Assembly (NCBI GenBank): GCA_019671135.1
Contig: JAHRHY010000018.1
Coordinates: 744,001 to 808,000 of the forward strand
Origin: Linnemannia hyalina
Lineage: Eukaryota; Mortierellomycota; Mortierellomycetes; Mortierellales; Mortierellaceae
DNA: 64,000 bases
Direction: 5' to 3'
The stretch's first letter is position 1. Each line of letters starts with the position of its first letter. Of the stretch, positions 22,786 through 34,964 are shown piece after piece. The notes under the pieces were generated by a model. It was given only the letters and a program-made list of their open reading frames with translations, was not told the DNA's origin and did not search any database. A program made the position numbers and the translations under genes.

Positions 22786-25381
22786 TCCAACGTGGATGTG
22801 TGTGTGTGTGTGTGTGTGCGTGTGGGGGGGGGGGGGGGTCTTTTGTCTTGGTCGGTTGAGGGAGAGGGATTTCAGGCCAATGCGGGAGGTGCAGGAGAGA
22901 AGGTGGCGATAGATAAAAGTGGGGCGTGTTGAAGAGAGAGAGAGAGATAGAGAGGAGGCAAGTGGAGTTGAAGTGAAGTGGGCGGGCAAAGTTGTAATCT
23001 GATCGTGTGAAGAATTATTAAGAGCAGATTCAGGTACGATCAACCAAACGGGGTGGGTGACACTGCAGGAGAAAAAGAATTTGTTGGGCAGAGAAGAAAG
23101 GAAAGGAATGAGGTGAAGGAGATTCTAAAGCAAATGCAAATGGAGTGGAAGTGGAATGAGGGAGAGAGAATGAGAGAGGGGAGGAGGAGGAGAGAAGGAA
23201 AGAAGGAAAGAAAAAAGAAGGAAAGAAGAAGAGAGAAGAGGGAGGGAGGGAGGAGGGAAGGAAACATTTGACTGACTGGGAATGAAATGTTAGTGCCCTT
23301 TTCTTCCATGGCCGTAACAACGTGTACAGCACCCTTCTGCGCTGTCAGTCAGCAGATAGCCATGATACCGTTTATCGTCGATGATAAAGGAAGGATGCCT
23401 TTCTGCGAAAGAGAGTGAGAGAAATCCAGGCCCCGCTCACTGTGTCCTCCTCTTTTGTCGCACTTTTTCTGAGGGCAATGTGTAAGCACTGGTGCAAACA
23501 TGTACTGTACGGAGAGTAAATACACACACAGTCCTGTGCGACAACAAAAAACAAACAATACTCGTGGCGTGCGTACCTGAGTCTTTCCCTTCCACCAAAT
23601 CAAAAAAAAATTCGACATTGTCATTCGCCGATCCTCTCCGCTCAAGGGGTTTGCTTCAAGGATCTTGGTAGCGCCTTTTTTCCCTTTTCCCCTCTCTCTC
23701 CCTCTGTGTGTGTGAAAACCTTCCAATGACACCGAAACATGGCCACTCAAGGAGCAACGATAACCCTCTCTTCTCGTCCCAATGGAACTTTGAATCTTTG
23801 TTTTCCTTGTCAAATTCAACTGCATGCTCACTAGCACTGGTAGTATTTGCAGGGTTCACGAGGATATAGAAACATGAGAATATGCAAAGAAAGCACACTC
23901 CTCATCATAGAACATAATGGAAAGGGAGCAATTGGCGATGGAGTTGGGGTGGATAAACCTCGACCAATCGGCTCTATCCGGAAAGTAAATGTGCATTTGG
24001 TGCAAAAAGACGCCATCATCTACACCTTCAGATCCCCGATAGGCACACGTCTTGTTTCGCTCCACTATCGCAGAATCTGAAGGCAAACACCTCCTATACA
24101 TGTTTCCTTTTCTTTCCAAAAGAGAATGAAAGCGGCGGGTCGACTCCATTCAACCCCCCCTTCTTGTACTGACTACAGAAGAGGACCGAACACAAACCAA
24201 TGGTTAAAAACGAAATTCAAACTGAAAAAAAAGGAGGCGCGATCTATGGACTATGGCGCGATTCTACGAAGACTTGACGCGTTCCTTTCCCTTGCACCTT
24301 CAGACCTTCTTTTCTTTTCTTCATCACAGACACATATAAACACGCACTAAAAAGAACAATGCGCTGATCGACATTGCCTTTGTTCAATTGTTATCTCCGT
24401 ATCCGTATTGTTTATCCGTGAAGGAGATTTCGCCTTCATCTCTGTTTTTTCTCTTCGTCGTGCTTCACGTTCAGCTTTTACCCCCTTCTCTTGGCTCAAT
24501 TAATCATGTTAAAAGGGGATAAATAATGATGATACCGGGAAACAAGTTTTTCCAGTTTAACCCGTTTAAAGGTGGCAGGGCAAGTAACCTTCTCGTCCAG
24601 ATCTTGATAGCACCCCTCCACTCGACTGCAAGTTGAACAAATGCCATGCAGATGTCGAGGTCTTCTAGAGATCGAATCTTGACCACCAGAATGACGCGTT
24701 CACTATGGACCTCTAGTCGGCGGTAGGCGAAAAGAACTGCTCTGTGCTCTTTGCTCAAGCGCCCAGCTGCAGTTAACGCAAGCACAGCCTGCCGCTTTGT
24801 TATTGCTATTCAGTCTTGCCTTGCAAGTGCGCGATAGTATCCCTACCTCATGCGCATCTCGCCTGTAAAATGGTCCCTGAGCCATATCTTTCCTGATAAT
24901 CTCTTCTCATTAATGATAACCTTGTCCCTCCAATCGTCAATTCCCCACTCCGCCTGTAGTGTGCTCCTACATACGTAGACCACGACCACAGCACACTATG
25001 GTCAGCCATCATTTTTTTTTATTTTTTTTTCTTGGGTTCGTGGGGAAGTGAGGATGTTTGATAAGAAGAAAGTATCGGCGAACTGTGTTGTTATCTCCCG
25101 CCAAAAATGCCATGTTGCTTTTATTCGCCTTTTTGTTGTGTTGCGCTTATATCTGTGTCCATGTGTGCGAGTGAGTGTGCTGTTTGTGTCGAGTAGTGTA
25201 CAGGTAGATTCGGGAAAGAAGAAAAGTAAAAAGAGGGGTTCATGCTGGCAAGTAGTTTGGAGCAAAAGTAGAATATTGGTAGCGACACAACTTTCCAGAT
25301 GTAAAAGAGCGTATTACCGCCTAAAAGCCCCATGATCCTTGCTCCATTTGATCTGCGCGCACTGCCGAAGGACTGATGTTT
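22786..25381. other. 2.6-kb intergenic stretch, mostly unassigned
   Basis: Holds the promoter of the fucosyltransferase-like gene on the left and the 3' region of SNX3 on the right. The left side has the TG/poly-G tract and an AG-rich run near 23085-23270. In the middle, a non-repetitive frame on the minus strand (24504-24785, 93 codons) has normal-looking amino-acid composition, but I cannot assign it and find no supporting splice partner. Confidence 0.5.
22795..22838. repeat. TG microsatellite joined to a 15-nt G run
   Basis: Directly visible just upstream of the fucosyltransferase-like start: TG dinucleotides from about 22795, then G only at 22824-22838. It sits within the first 55 bp upstream of the chosen ATG, so it is probably transcribed as CA/poly-C in the leader. 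Confidence 0.9.
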
Positions 25382-27062
25382 TTAATAGTGGTAGTAGTCC
25401 TTGCTGAAGCTAGGGTCCTGAATAAAGGCCGCCAACACCTTGCTTCCTGTCTGCAACAGAGGGTGTCCAGCAACACTATCAACGACACAATGATAAGAGA
25501 AGTTTGGTCAGATACCATGATACCCCACTATCTATCGACCCCGTGCACAAGTGAGCAAAAAAAGTACGATTGCATCATAATAAAAACACTCTTTGTGACG
25601 AGGACTTCCATCTGCAGGGCATCTCTTTTCTTTCCCCTGAATTGTCATGACTCGTGAGACTTACATCTGAAGGAAACGCTCCAATCCCTCGCGGCGTTGC
25701 TCAATGACCTCATCCGTGAAGCGGTTGGTGAAGACCTTTCCGGGCAGTGGGGGGATGTTGACTCTGGAGGACTCTCTCTCCAACACATCCCTGAACCACT
25801 CGAAATCAGAGTAACGGCGGCGAACAGTCGAAGACTTCAGCTTGAAGGCAGGGATATTGGTCTATAGCACGAGAAACAATGTTACCAAGTTTCAAGAATC
25901 CAGGAAGAACCAGAGACAACGGCCAATAAAAGAGAGCATGTGAGTATATGTCATGTTGTGACATGATATTGACACCTGGGTCATTTCTATTTCCTGTGTT
26001 CTCACAAGACTGGCGCTGTGTTGGTATTTTGATCGTTCTCTTTTCCTGTGTTCCACACAAGACTGGTGCTGCCATGTGTTTTCTGTTTCTTTTTCCTGTT
26101 GCTGCAAGTGTCGTCGTCAGTGGTCATCCTTTGGAAAACGCGGATGTTCACTCCGATAGATACACAGACAACCATGCCACATCGGCAAGACGGGGAAAGA
26201 GTGAGCGGGCACAGCAGTGAAAAATAACAACCAGGAAAGGGGAAGAAGGAGAAGGAAGGCGGTAAGAGAGGACATATGATCATGTGGATGCAGAAAGTAC
26301 TTACTCGGCAGACAATCTCATAATCAGTGAACATCTTGCGGGCGACACCTGGCATACAAATAGGAGTTTATCGAGCGTATTGGCAACAACGATCCAAAAA
26401 AAAGGAGGTCCAAAGGGATTGAGGTCAGCCAAAGGAGAAAAAGACCGTCGAAAGTTCACCCTTGGTACTCCTTGATAGTCTCTTCTAGCGAGAAAGTCGA
26501 GCCAACAAAGAGCAAGCGAGAGAAAGTCTACTATAACAGAGCGTGCCGAGTACAAAAAAACGTTTCATTTTTCACACGTCCGCCGTGTGTCGTTTGCTAT
26601 TCATCGTATCTTTTAACTCTTAACCTCCACTGTTGTCTACGTCAAGTAAGAGAGAGAGCAACCAAGTGGTGGTCTTCCTGCCGGTGGGGTGGTTGAAATG
26701 AGATGAAGAGGTTGTCCATTGGCCGTTTGTCATTGCGTTGTCCCTTACCGTGGTTCTGAGGATTCCTGACCTCAATCTCCAAAAAGTTCTCGGGCTCGCC
26801 GTAGATATCGTCGAGAGTCTGGGGTTTGGACTGACTATTGGGTTTATGTCATGGGAAAGCGAGAGGTGTGTGAGTTAACAGACTGCCGAGAGGTGGTTTT
26901 TGTTGTTGTTGTTGTTGTTGGTCATTAGCCATAGAGGTTGGGCGGGTGAGTAGGAGCGGAGTGAGTGTGAGTGAGTGAGTGTGGATGAAGAGAGAATAAA
27001 GATACTTACAGACGAGAGTGCTCGTCGAAGGCGCGGTGCTGTACAGAGTTGGGTGAGTTCAT
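25382..27062 (-). CDS. Sorting nexin-3 (SNX3/Grd19 type)
   Basis: PX-domain protein that binds phosphatidylinositol 3-phosphate on early endosomes and recycles cargo with retromer. Five exons (27062-27010, 26834-26749, 26348-26305, 25861-25665, 25475-25382) keep phase and give 157 aa, the usual SNX3 size. Landmarks: [18 protein letters not shown] near the N-terminus, [18 protein letters not shown], the phosphoinositide-binding RRRYSDFEW, then [16 protein letters not shown], and the C-terminal AGHPLLQ helix. Nothing lies outside the PX domain apart from short tails, as in SNX3 and unlike SNX-BAR proteins. Introns 2 and 3 are each roughly 400 nt, which is large for so small a gene. It is divergent from TRM1. 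Confidence 0.94.
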
Positions 27063-27405
27063 GATGTGGATGGAGGGGTAAGTGTGAGTGAGTGAAAGGG
27101 GAAACGGGAAGGGGAAGGTGTGTTTGTGAGGGTGTTTTATGGCGGCGGGTGAATAACGAAAAAAGAGAAAAGTCGACGACCTTCCACCCAGTTCAACCCT
27201 TCTTCCAGATTCGAGCCAGCCAGCTGCTCTGTGTGTCTCCATCCACCACCTTCCCTCTTCCCCGCCCGCGTGCGCAAATCACAAATCTTGCTTGTGCCAA
27301 TCCCTTGATCTAAGCCACGCACTGGCTCAATACAACTAACCGTATTCGATTTTTTTTCTTTTTTTTTTGTTTGTTTGTTCATTCATTCACCGAACTGAAC
27401 ATTAC
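27063..27405. promoter_or_regulatory. Shared divergent promoter, SNX3 / TRM1
   Basis: 343 bp between the SNX3 start and the TRM1 start. The right half is C/T-rich followed by a T run (about 27350-27368); the left half is G/A-rich, which is C/T-rich in the SNX3 sense. Each gene therefore has its own pyrimidine-rich leader. Confidence 0.45.
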
Positions 27406-30020
27406 ATGCTCCTTGGTTCATTCGCCCTGCCACGTCTGTCAACCACCGCCAAACGCCTCTTCTTCTTGCCCTCACCACCACCACCAGTACTCAGGACACA
27501 GTTCTTCTCCTCCCACCCTAAACAGAGCACAGTCACCAACCTCTACGGAACAACACAACGCCTTTCTATTCTACCCTTCAACTCTCTTCAACGTCGATAC
27601 AAATCAACCATGGCTGATCAAACCGAGGGACCCGCCCCCGCAGGCTTCAAGAAGGTCACCGAGGGAAAGGCAACCATCCTCTTCCCCGACACCAACGAGG
27701 TCTTCTACAACCCCATCCAGGAGTTCAACCGCGATATCTCCATCGCCGCCATTCGCACCTGGGACGAGATCTACCAGGAAGAGCGATCTGCTCGCCTCGC
27801 CGAGAAGAAGGCTCGCAAGGAGGCCAATGCCGCCAAGAGAGCCATCGATGGTCTTGACCCCTTGCCAGAGAAGGAGTTTCCCGAGGGAAGCGACCCCACG
27901 GCTACTCGTGGAATCACCATTTTGGAAGCACTCTCTGCCTCAGGACTTCGATCCATTCGCTACGCAAAAGAGATCCCCAATGTCCGTCACATCCTCACCA
28001 ACGATCTGGAAGCCGATGCTGTCACCTCGATCAAGCGCAACGCAGAGTTCAACGGAGTCAGCCCCGATCTTTTAGAGCCTCACAAAGGAGACGCCATGTA
28101 AGGACACTTTTGCAGGATGTCTACACTTGAAGGAAAGGGTTGAACCTTTGATCAATCATTAATCGACTTCGCCACCGACTCACCCAGCATGCACTCTTTT
28201 GGATGTCCACTGCCCCTCTTTTTAGTGATGTCCTGTACCAACACCGCGATCCTTTGAAACGTTACAATGTCATTGATCTGGACCCTTACGGAACTGCTTC
28301 ACCCTTCATCGATGGCGCTGTCCAAGCAGTCTCCGACGGAGGTATGAACTCTCCCAACATATACGATCATCCACACATCCATTCAGCATCCACGTGAACT
28401 GACATTCCACTCTCTATCCTTTCAACACTATGTAGGATTGCTCTGTGTTACTTGCACGGATCTCGCTGTCCTCGCCGGAACCAACTACACCGAGACTTGG
28501 TACGATGGAATACTATTGCAGCTGGAATTTTGGGGATATGTCATGGCTGCATGCGGACGAAATCAATAAGCGGGGGATCACTTGTCTAACACAACTCTGG
28601 GTCATAATATCGACAATAGTTACGCCAAGTACGGAGGTCACCCTGTCAAGGCCGAGTTCTGCCATGAAGTTGCACTTCGCTTGGTTTTGAACACTCTGTC
28701 CATCTCTGCTGCTCGCTACAAGAGACACATCGTCCCTATGGTCTCTCTCAGCATTGATTATTATCTTCGTGTTTTCGTCCGCGTTTACACCTCTGCCGCG
28801 CAAGTCAAGTTGCTTGGAAGGTAAGAGCATAGGCACTACTTATGTTCTCGGGTAATGATCATATTTCGCGTCTTCAACGCAGCTGATCATTTTCTTGCAT
28901 TTTTACTTGATAGCAAAACATGCGTTGCCTATGTCTGCACTGGATGCCAATCTACCTACACTCAGGCTCTCGGAAAGGCAACGGAAGGTGCCAAAGGAAA
29001 CTTGAAGTTTGGTGTCAGCACTGGACCACCAGTCGACGGCCGCTGCGAGCACTGCAACAGTCGGTTCCATGTAAGCAGGATGCATACCGAACAGAGGGTC
29101 AATCAAAAGCAGCACGTTTCAACCTATCACAGACAATGGGCTAACTTACCGACTTTTGTATAGATTGCTGGACCTATGTGGGGCAAGGAGCTTCACTCGG
29201 TGCCTTTCATTGATCGCATGTTGAAGCACGTCAAGGACGCGTCTCATCTTTACAAGACTCAGCCTCGTATTTTAGGAATGCTCAGTGTCTGCAAGGAGGA
29301 GATTGAGGCACCATTTTACTACACCGCCAACGGACTCTCAGGAACTGTGCACTGCACCAGCATTCCTCTCCTTCATATCTCGTAAGTGACGCTTGAGAGT
29401 ACTGTGGCTTTCAATTGAACTATCGACCAGTCAAATCTAACCCTGACTGTCGCTATTCACGTAGATCTGCACTTCTCCATCAAGAGTACAAGGTTTCTGG
29501 ATCTCATGCTGCCCAGGGATCGATCAAGACAAACGCGCCCCCTTCGGCTCTTTGGGATATCATGCGCTCCTGGGTCAAGCTGAACCCTGTGAAGAACATC
29601 AAGCCCGAGTCGCCTGCTGGTCGCATTTTGGCTGTTGAGCCCAAGACCATTGCCAACTTTGAAATGCACCCGGACGCAAAATCAGAGTCAAGAAAGACCA
29701 ACTTGGTGCGCTACCAGATGAACCCTACCAAGAACTGGGGACCACAGGCCAGGGCCGGCGGTGCCAACAAGCGAAAGGCGTAAGTTTTGGCACTATTATG
29801 GACAAGGTAATTGTTTGCAACTCTTGAGTGACTCTTAGGTGTTTGGACTGACATTGAGTGTACCGTCCTTGTTTTCGTGCCTTCCAGTGATGATGATAGT
29901 GCAAAGCCTTCGAAGAACGGAAAGACGGACAAGGCCAAGGCAGAAGAAGCAGGAGAAGAGACTGCCTCTACTGAAGCTGAGGCGGACACTGCCATGAACA
30001 TTGACTCTACCACTGCATAA
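27406..30020 (+). CDS. TRM1: tRNA (guanine26-N2)-dimethyltransferase
   Basis: Makes m2,2G at position 26 of tRNAs, using S-adenosylmethionine. Eight exons (27406-28097, 28226-28341, 28436-28499, 28620-28820, 28914-29070, 29164-29381, 29465-29779, 29888-30020) keep phase and give 631 aa. Catalytic features: EALSASGLRSIRYAKEI (SAM motif I), NDLEADAV, IDLDPYGTASPF (the DPYG active-site motif), GLLCVTCTDLAVLAG. Cys pairs in VAYVCTGC and CEHCNSRF probably bind zinc. The tail is Lys/Asp/Glu-rich. The first 68 residues are basic and Ser/Pro-rich without acids near the start, like a mitochondrial presequence. Met69 (27610, context ACCATGG) begins the conserved part, so two products for mitochondria and nucleus, as known for yeast Trm1, are likely. 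An in-frame ATG at 27367 is also possible. Confidence 0.95.
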
Positions 30021-30364
30021 ATAATACACAAGCTATTTTTCTTTACTCGACATGATTTTGCTTTGACAGAAAAGTTTTCATGAATGTCGACGCGTCAATG
30101 TCGTGTGTGCTTTGACCCCTGACCCGGTTCGTTCATTTTTTCAGTGGCAGTCACCTGCAACTTTCGTTGACAAAAAACAAAAAAAATCCGTTACCCCTGC
30201 CTTTTACATTCACCCTTCTTCACTTTCGCTCCCCTACACTCCTCTTTGCTTACCCTTATTGCTCTTTACACAGGCAACACGCAATTACACAACAGCATTC
30301 ACCTTCACTCTTGGCGCACACACACTCACTCTCGCCAACTCTCTGCAAGAAAAAGCATACCTTC
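30021..30364. other. TRM1 3' region and leader of the TMEM245-like gene
   Basis: 344 bp. aataata just after the TRM1 stop may serve 3' end formation. From 30190 the + strand is C/T- and CA-rich, as in other leaders here. No separate gene. Confidence 0.55.
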
Positions 30365-33300
30365 ATGACACTTCTGCACACCATGCAACCAAAGGACGCG
30401 CTCGTCCTCTGCACTGTCACCGTCCTCTTCATTTACTTTGGAATCATCCTCTGGACAAACTATGCCATGTAAGAAAGCAAGCAGAACAATGCCATGAAAA
30501 AAAACTCCCCACTCATGTCAGGACTCGGCACCAGAAACAAACTGCTGGTGAAGCAAAACAAAGGGCACCCTACAGGGACAAAAGATACTCATTCATCCTT
30601 CTCACTTGACTTTTAACTGCGCGAAGTATCATCCCTTTCTGGACACCCATCTTTTGGGCGACAGCACTCTCTGTACCTCTGGTAAGCAAGCGAGACACGT
30701 ATCAGTAATACAATCATCGCCATGGCCAATTGACTTGCGAGCTGACTCGACCTATTTGTATTATTTCTCACCCTACTTGTAGCATGCGCTGAAGTCAAGG
30801 TTGCTGCCTCCGCTCCATAATGCACTGGAGAACGACCTCATGGATACCATTGCCTCGGCCATCGGAGGAGTAGCGACCTATATCCTGAGGGTAAGGCAGA
30901 CCTTTGCTTGTTTTGCAAAGAACACCCCTATTGTGCGATAGCATATGTCAGAGCGCTCACTCGTTGCATTTAATTTTACTTTTTGTGACTTTATTTAGTT
31001 CTTTGTTGGGAGCCACATTGCCAATGCTGTCAAGTCCGTCTTCCTCGGCTACTGCTATGTCGTGTACATGCTTTGCGATGGCCGGCCACGCGACAACATG
31101 GGCAAAAAGACTACAGCTCCTACCAAAGACGAATCGTGTGCAAACGACAGCGTCGATCGTGAGGAGGACTTCTCGGAGGAGAGGCAATTGAACAGGATCG
31201 ATGATGATGACTACGAACTCCACCCCGATTACCAAACACTTGTCGATCAGGAACAGGACGGATATGCGCGCCCCGCCAATTGGCCATCATACACCAACCT
31301 CCTGCGAGCAGCTTTCATCTATGGCTTGCTGCAGGTGGGCACCCCTTCGGAACTCTGGTCAGGAGTCAAGGCCATCTGGAGCGAAATCGAGTTCGGGACT
31401 CAACAGCAGTTCAACATCCTGATAGTTGCCTTCATGTTCCACATTCAGTACTCTTGCTTGGGCCGTATTGTTGCCGTGATTGAGCGTGTTATCTACCCTA
31501 AGCTGACGCCAGACCAGTACAAGGAGCGGTCCATCATCAACACAGTTCCCAAGATGTTCAGGAAAGTCTTGCAGGAGAGTCTCAACTCTGCACTCACTAC
31601 CACCATTGTGCTGTCAACAATCGCTGTCGTTGGAACTCTCGTTGCTATTCTGTCCATCGGCGTCGCCCATGATGTTCAAGGACTTCTCGCACAAACACAT
31701 CACAGAGTCATGGGCTTCAGAGAGGAGCAGGCACAATGGACGCTCGAGAATGCTCAGAGTGCAAGAGTACCACCAGTACCTAAATCAACCCTGGTTAGTC
31801 AAGTGGACGATGCCTTGTCGCAGGCATACGACACAGGACTCCAATGGTTCGACCCTATTCTGAAGGAAGCCTTCCCAGACCTCACATGGGGTGCGACAGA
31901 ATGGGCGTTCCAGTTGGCCCATGTCGTCGTCGATTTGGATCACTTTCAGAATGCAGCAGCGGCAGCAGCGGCAGCAGCACAGGCATCGGCAGCATCAGCG
32001 CGGGCATCAGCAGCAGCAGCAGCGGCGGCGGCGGCGGATGCCAAGGCCAAGGCGACATGCGAGGCACCTGAGGAGAAGAAGGTTGACTTGAACGAGCTGC
32101 TTCTTCATCCTGCCGATCAAACCACACTTTCCTCGCTGGATTTCGCTTCCACTCGCGTAGACAAGGAGGAACACAACAACCATAACGACAATAACGACAA
32201 TAACGACAATAACGATCATAACGACGACAACGACATTAACGACACTAACGAAATTCACGACCACATGACTCTGGAGGAGCCGGAATTGTGGCCTATTCCC
32301 ACATTGCAATCGCTCCTTCTGTCTGGATCAGACAACAAAGCTGCCTTCGGTACCCTTTCCGACAACGACATCAACAACACGCCGCGCCAAAGGGCTATCA
32401 ACATCTCGCAGGCGAAATACCTGCTGAGCATCATCTTTGGATACAAGGGTCTCGATACCCCCATGATGCTCTGGGGCTTCAACGTCTTCAACGACCTCCT
32501 CTTCCGCGGGATCCTCTTTATGCTGGTTCTGATGACGTTCACCGGGCTCAAGGTTTCGCCTCTGCAACGTCTCGGCTGGATCATCGACCAAGCTTTGAGC
32601 TCGTCGACTACCTTTGGATCATTCCACCTCTCGGACACCTATTCACCCGGACGCATCCTTGCCAAGAGCCTCGAGTTTTCGATCTCTGGAACGTTCATCT
32701 CGATGTTCAAGCTTTCTATCTACCACACCTTGTTCACGCTTGCCTGGACTCATTTCTTGACCGACCGCGTCACACTCATGGTCGCTACAGGAGAGGCGTC
32801 TCCCGACTTTGTCCCCATCAAGTATGCATGGTTGACGTCCCTCTTTGGCATTGTCTTGACCTTATTCCCAATTGCGCCCAACTGGCTCGTCGCCATTCCA
32901 GGAGGACTCGTTCACTTTTACATCTACGGTCAGAGAACCAAGGAAGCCGTTGCCATGGTCGTCGGACATTTCCTCTTGGGCAACTTGGTCGATGGCGCCG
33001 TTTGGGATTCGCATGTGGTCAAGAATGCTCGTCCAGGTGTCTCGTCGGCCTTCTGGTTGGGTCTGTGGGTCTTCTTGGGCGGCATGAAGTGGGGACCCAA
33101 GGGTCTCTTGCTCGGACCTGTCTTCTTTGCCGCCGTCCCCTCGATCTGGTCCGCTTTGCTCGAGCTCCGCGGTAAGCCTTCGCGAGGTCTGACCAGACCC
33201 CGCAGCGCAAGATCATCCACCACCAGGATGGCAGTTGACCAGGCGTCTTTGAAGGACAGCAAGCGTCATGGATCTACTGGAACAACCCCTCGCAAGGGAT

Positions 33301-33476
33301 ACCGGCAGGAGTTTTATGGCGAGTATGAGCGTGAGGAGGAGGAGGAGGAGAATGATAGCCGTCGGAGTAGTCGGTCGAACAGCGTCAGCAGCAGCAGGAA
33401 CAGCCGTGGTCGGACATCCAGGGGCGTCAACGGGTATCGACGTGACGAGAAATCTGCCATCTCTACTCATCGGTAA
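30365..33476 (+). CDS. Polytopic membrane protein, TMEM245 / AI-2E-transporter-like
   Basis: Four exons (30365-30468, 30627-30681, 30783-30890, 30999-33476) keep phase and give 914 aa. The first three short exons encode membrane segments (VLCTVTVLFIYFGIILW; IPFWTPIFWATALSVPL). Later segments include FNILIVAFMFHIQYSC, TTIVLSTIAVVGTLVAILSI, FNDLLFRGILFMLVLMTF, YAWLTSLFGIVLTLFPIAP. The C-terminal block VAIPGGLVHFYIYG, GHFLLGNLVDGAVWDSHV, LWVFLGGMKWGPKGLLLGPV resembles TMEM245 and the AI-2E transporter family, where the last helices pack as a pore-like unit; function in fungi is unknown. The central soluble region has an alanine-rich stretch (about 31954-32040) and an Asn-Asp repeat (about 32170-32260). 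The tail is Ser/Arg/Glu-rich. Family assignment is from the C-terminal pattern and may be wrong in detail. Confidence 0.72.
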
Positions 33477-33599
33477 ATCTTGGTAGCTCCCTTTTATTTC
33501 ATCTGCATATCCATTCATTTCCCCTCAAAAAAAAAAACATAAAAAGGCATTTAACAATCACACTTTGTAAAATCGAGAATGACCAGTTTTCAGTTACGG

Positions 33600-34330
33600 T
33601 CCTGAACCCCGCCTGCGTCACTAATATCACCTAAAGTTCAGGGCGACTTTTTGTTGATGAGTTTTGGCAGGGGAAAAAGAATGCACCATGACAAAGTGAT
33701 GGCCAATTCTGGTCAATCCAGGTTCGCTTCACTCCAACCCACGGTGTACCGGTGCTCCCCATCTCTAGTTCTGCAAGTTTGTTGATGTGCCGAACTGTCG
33801 GTAGAGAGTCTCCAAGCGGGTGAAGAGGTATTCCTCGGCGTCGGTGAATGTGATCGAGGAGGTGGGGGGGGGGGGGGGGGGGGGGGGCAAAGAATGACAG
33901 GCTTAAGGTCGTTGTTGTCGGGGAGGAAGCATCCACTGATGGGAAGAGTCAGGTGGGGTCAGCATGGCGCAAACCACAGGGGTGCTCCATAGCGTCGCCA
34001 AGGGTGATTTAAGTGTCTGACGTCGTAGTTGAGGCCTACATGGAGTATTTCTAGGGCAACATATTGCTTGAGGATGGTCGAGGCCGACGAAATCCTGTGA
34101 ACGAATTGACGTTGTGATTGAATACGTATCTGGCGGTAGGGGGGTTGTCGAGTGTTTTTGAAAATGCAAGGTCGAAAAGAGGGAGTCGCTCATTGGCGAG
34201 GACCAGTTGTTGCAAGTGAAGTAGATGACTTGGTGAAAGGGGGGGGGGAAGGTGTGAGGGAGGTCAGGAATCGTGTTGCCCATAAGATCATTACGCCGAT
34301 CGTTTGTTGCACAGAAATGCATATAGTCGT
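33600..34330 (-). pseudogene. Broken F-box/LRR-type gene, C-terminal half
   Basis: Reading the minus strand in shifting frames recovers pieces of the same family as the intact gene at 44113-45963. These are NERLPLFDLAFSKTLDN near 34190, ITLGDAMEHP near 33990 (compare ITLSDAVEAPW in the intact gene), and YLFTRLETLYRQFGTSTNLQN near 33770-33830 (compare HFSRLETLYKQIGKLTSLQ). Several stops and frameshifts separate them, and a 24-nt G run (33864-33887) interrupts the frame. No F-box end is visible. It is dead as a protein-coding gene. Confidence 0.7.
33864..33887. repeat. 24-nt poly-G run
   Basis: Uninterrupted G on the + strand, directly visible, inside the broken F-box/LRR remnant. Long enough to form a G-quadruplex and to be length-variable. 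Confidence 0.9.
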
Positions 34331-34964
34331 AAAGTTAATTTGCGCACGATTGATTTTCTTTTCCTTGCGTGACTTCGCCCCTGTAGCAAGTTGGTGGCGT
34401 CGATTCAATTTGCTTTCTCTTGCTGTTGTTTTCTGCATCATACCCGAGATGTCACAAAGACAAATGAAGATGAGGAGGAAGGGTGAGGGGATATGGTGAA
34501 TGAGAAATTCTGAAAAAGAGAGAGATGCTATGCAGAGAACAGATAGCAGCGCATGGGTGAGTGATGACAGAAGGACACATACGAGAGAGTGGGGATGAGG
34601 GAAGCACAAAGGGACACATGGACAAAAAATGAGAGGAAAAGATAATATCAGAATATCTCTTGAAAAGAGACAGGAGATTTTTACAAAAAAAAACAAAACT
34701 AGAACAAGGCCGGGTTGACAGTTTCCTAAGGCAGGATCAAGGAGAGAGGTGGAGGGAAGAGAACAAAGGAGCAGAGCGTCTGATATGGTGTTGGACAAGG
34801 TACTCAAGTTACTAGGTGAAGAGCTACTACGGTTACTGCTTGCACTAAAGGGAAGTGTGTCTGTGTGACCCGCGTGACCGCTTTAATTTTTTTGGTCTCG
34901 ATTTGCATATGAAGGCAGAACGTTGGTGGCAAAAAAAGAAGGTCAGTGGACTCGAAAAAAGAAA

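Noticed and set aside
20935..23043. Starting the fucosyltransferase-like protein at 23043 (702 codons)
   Set aside because: The extra part translates AG-rich and TG/poly-G leader sequence; Met at 22785 begins just before the membrane anchor.
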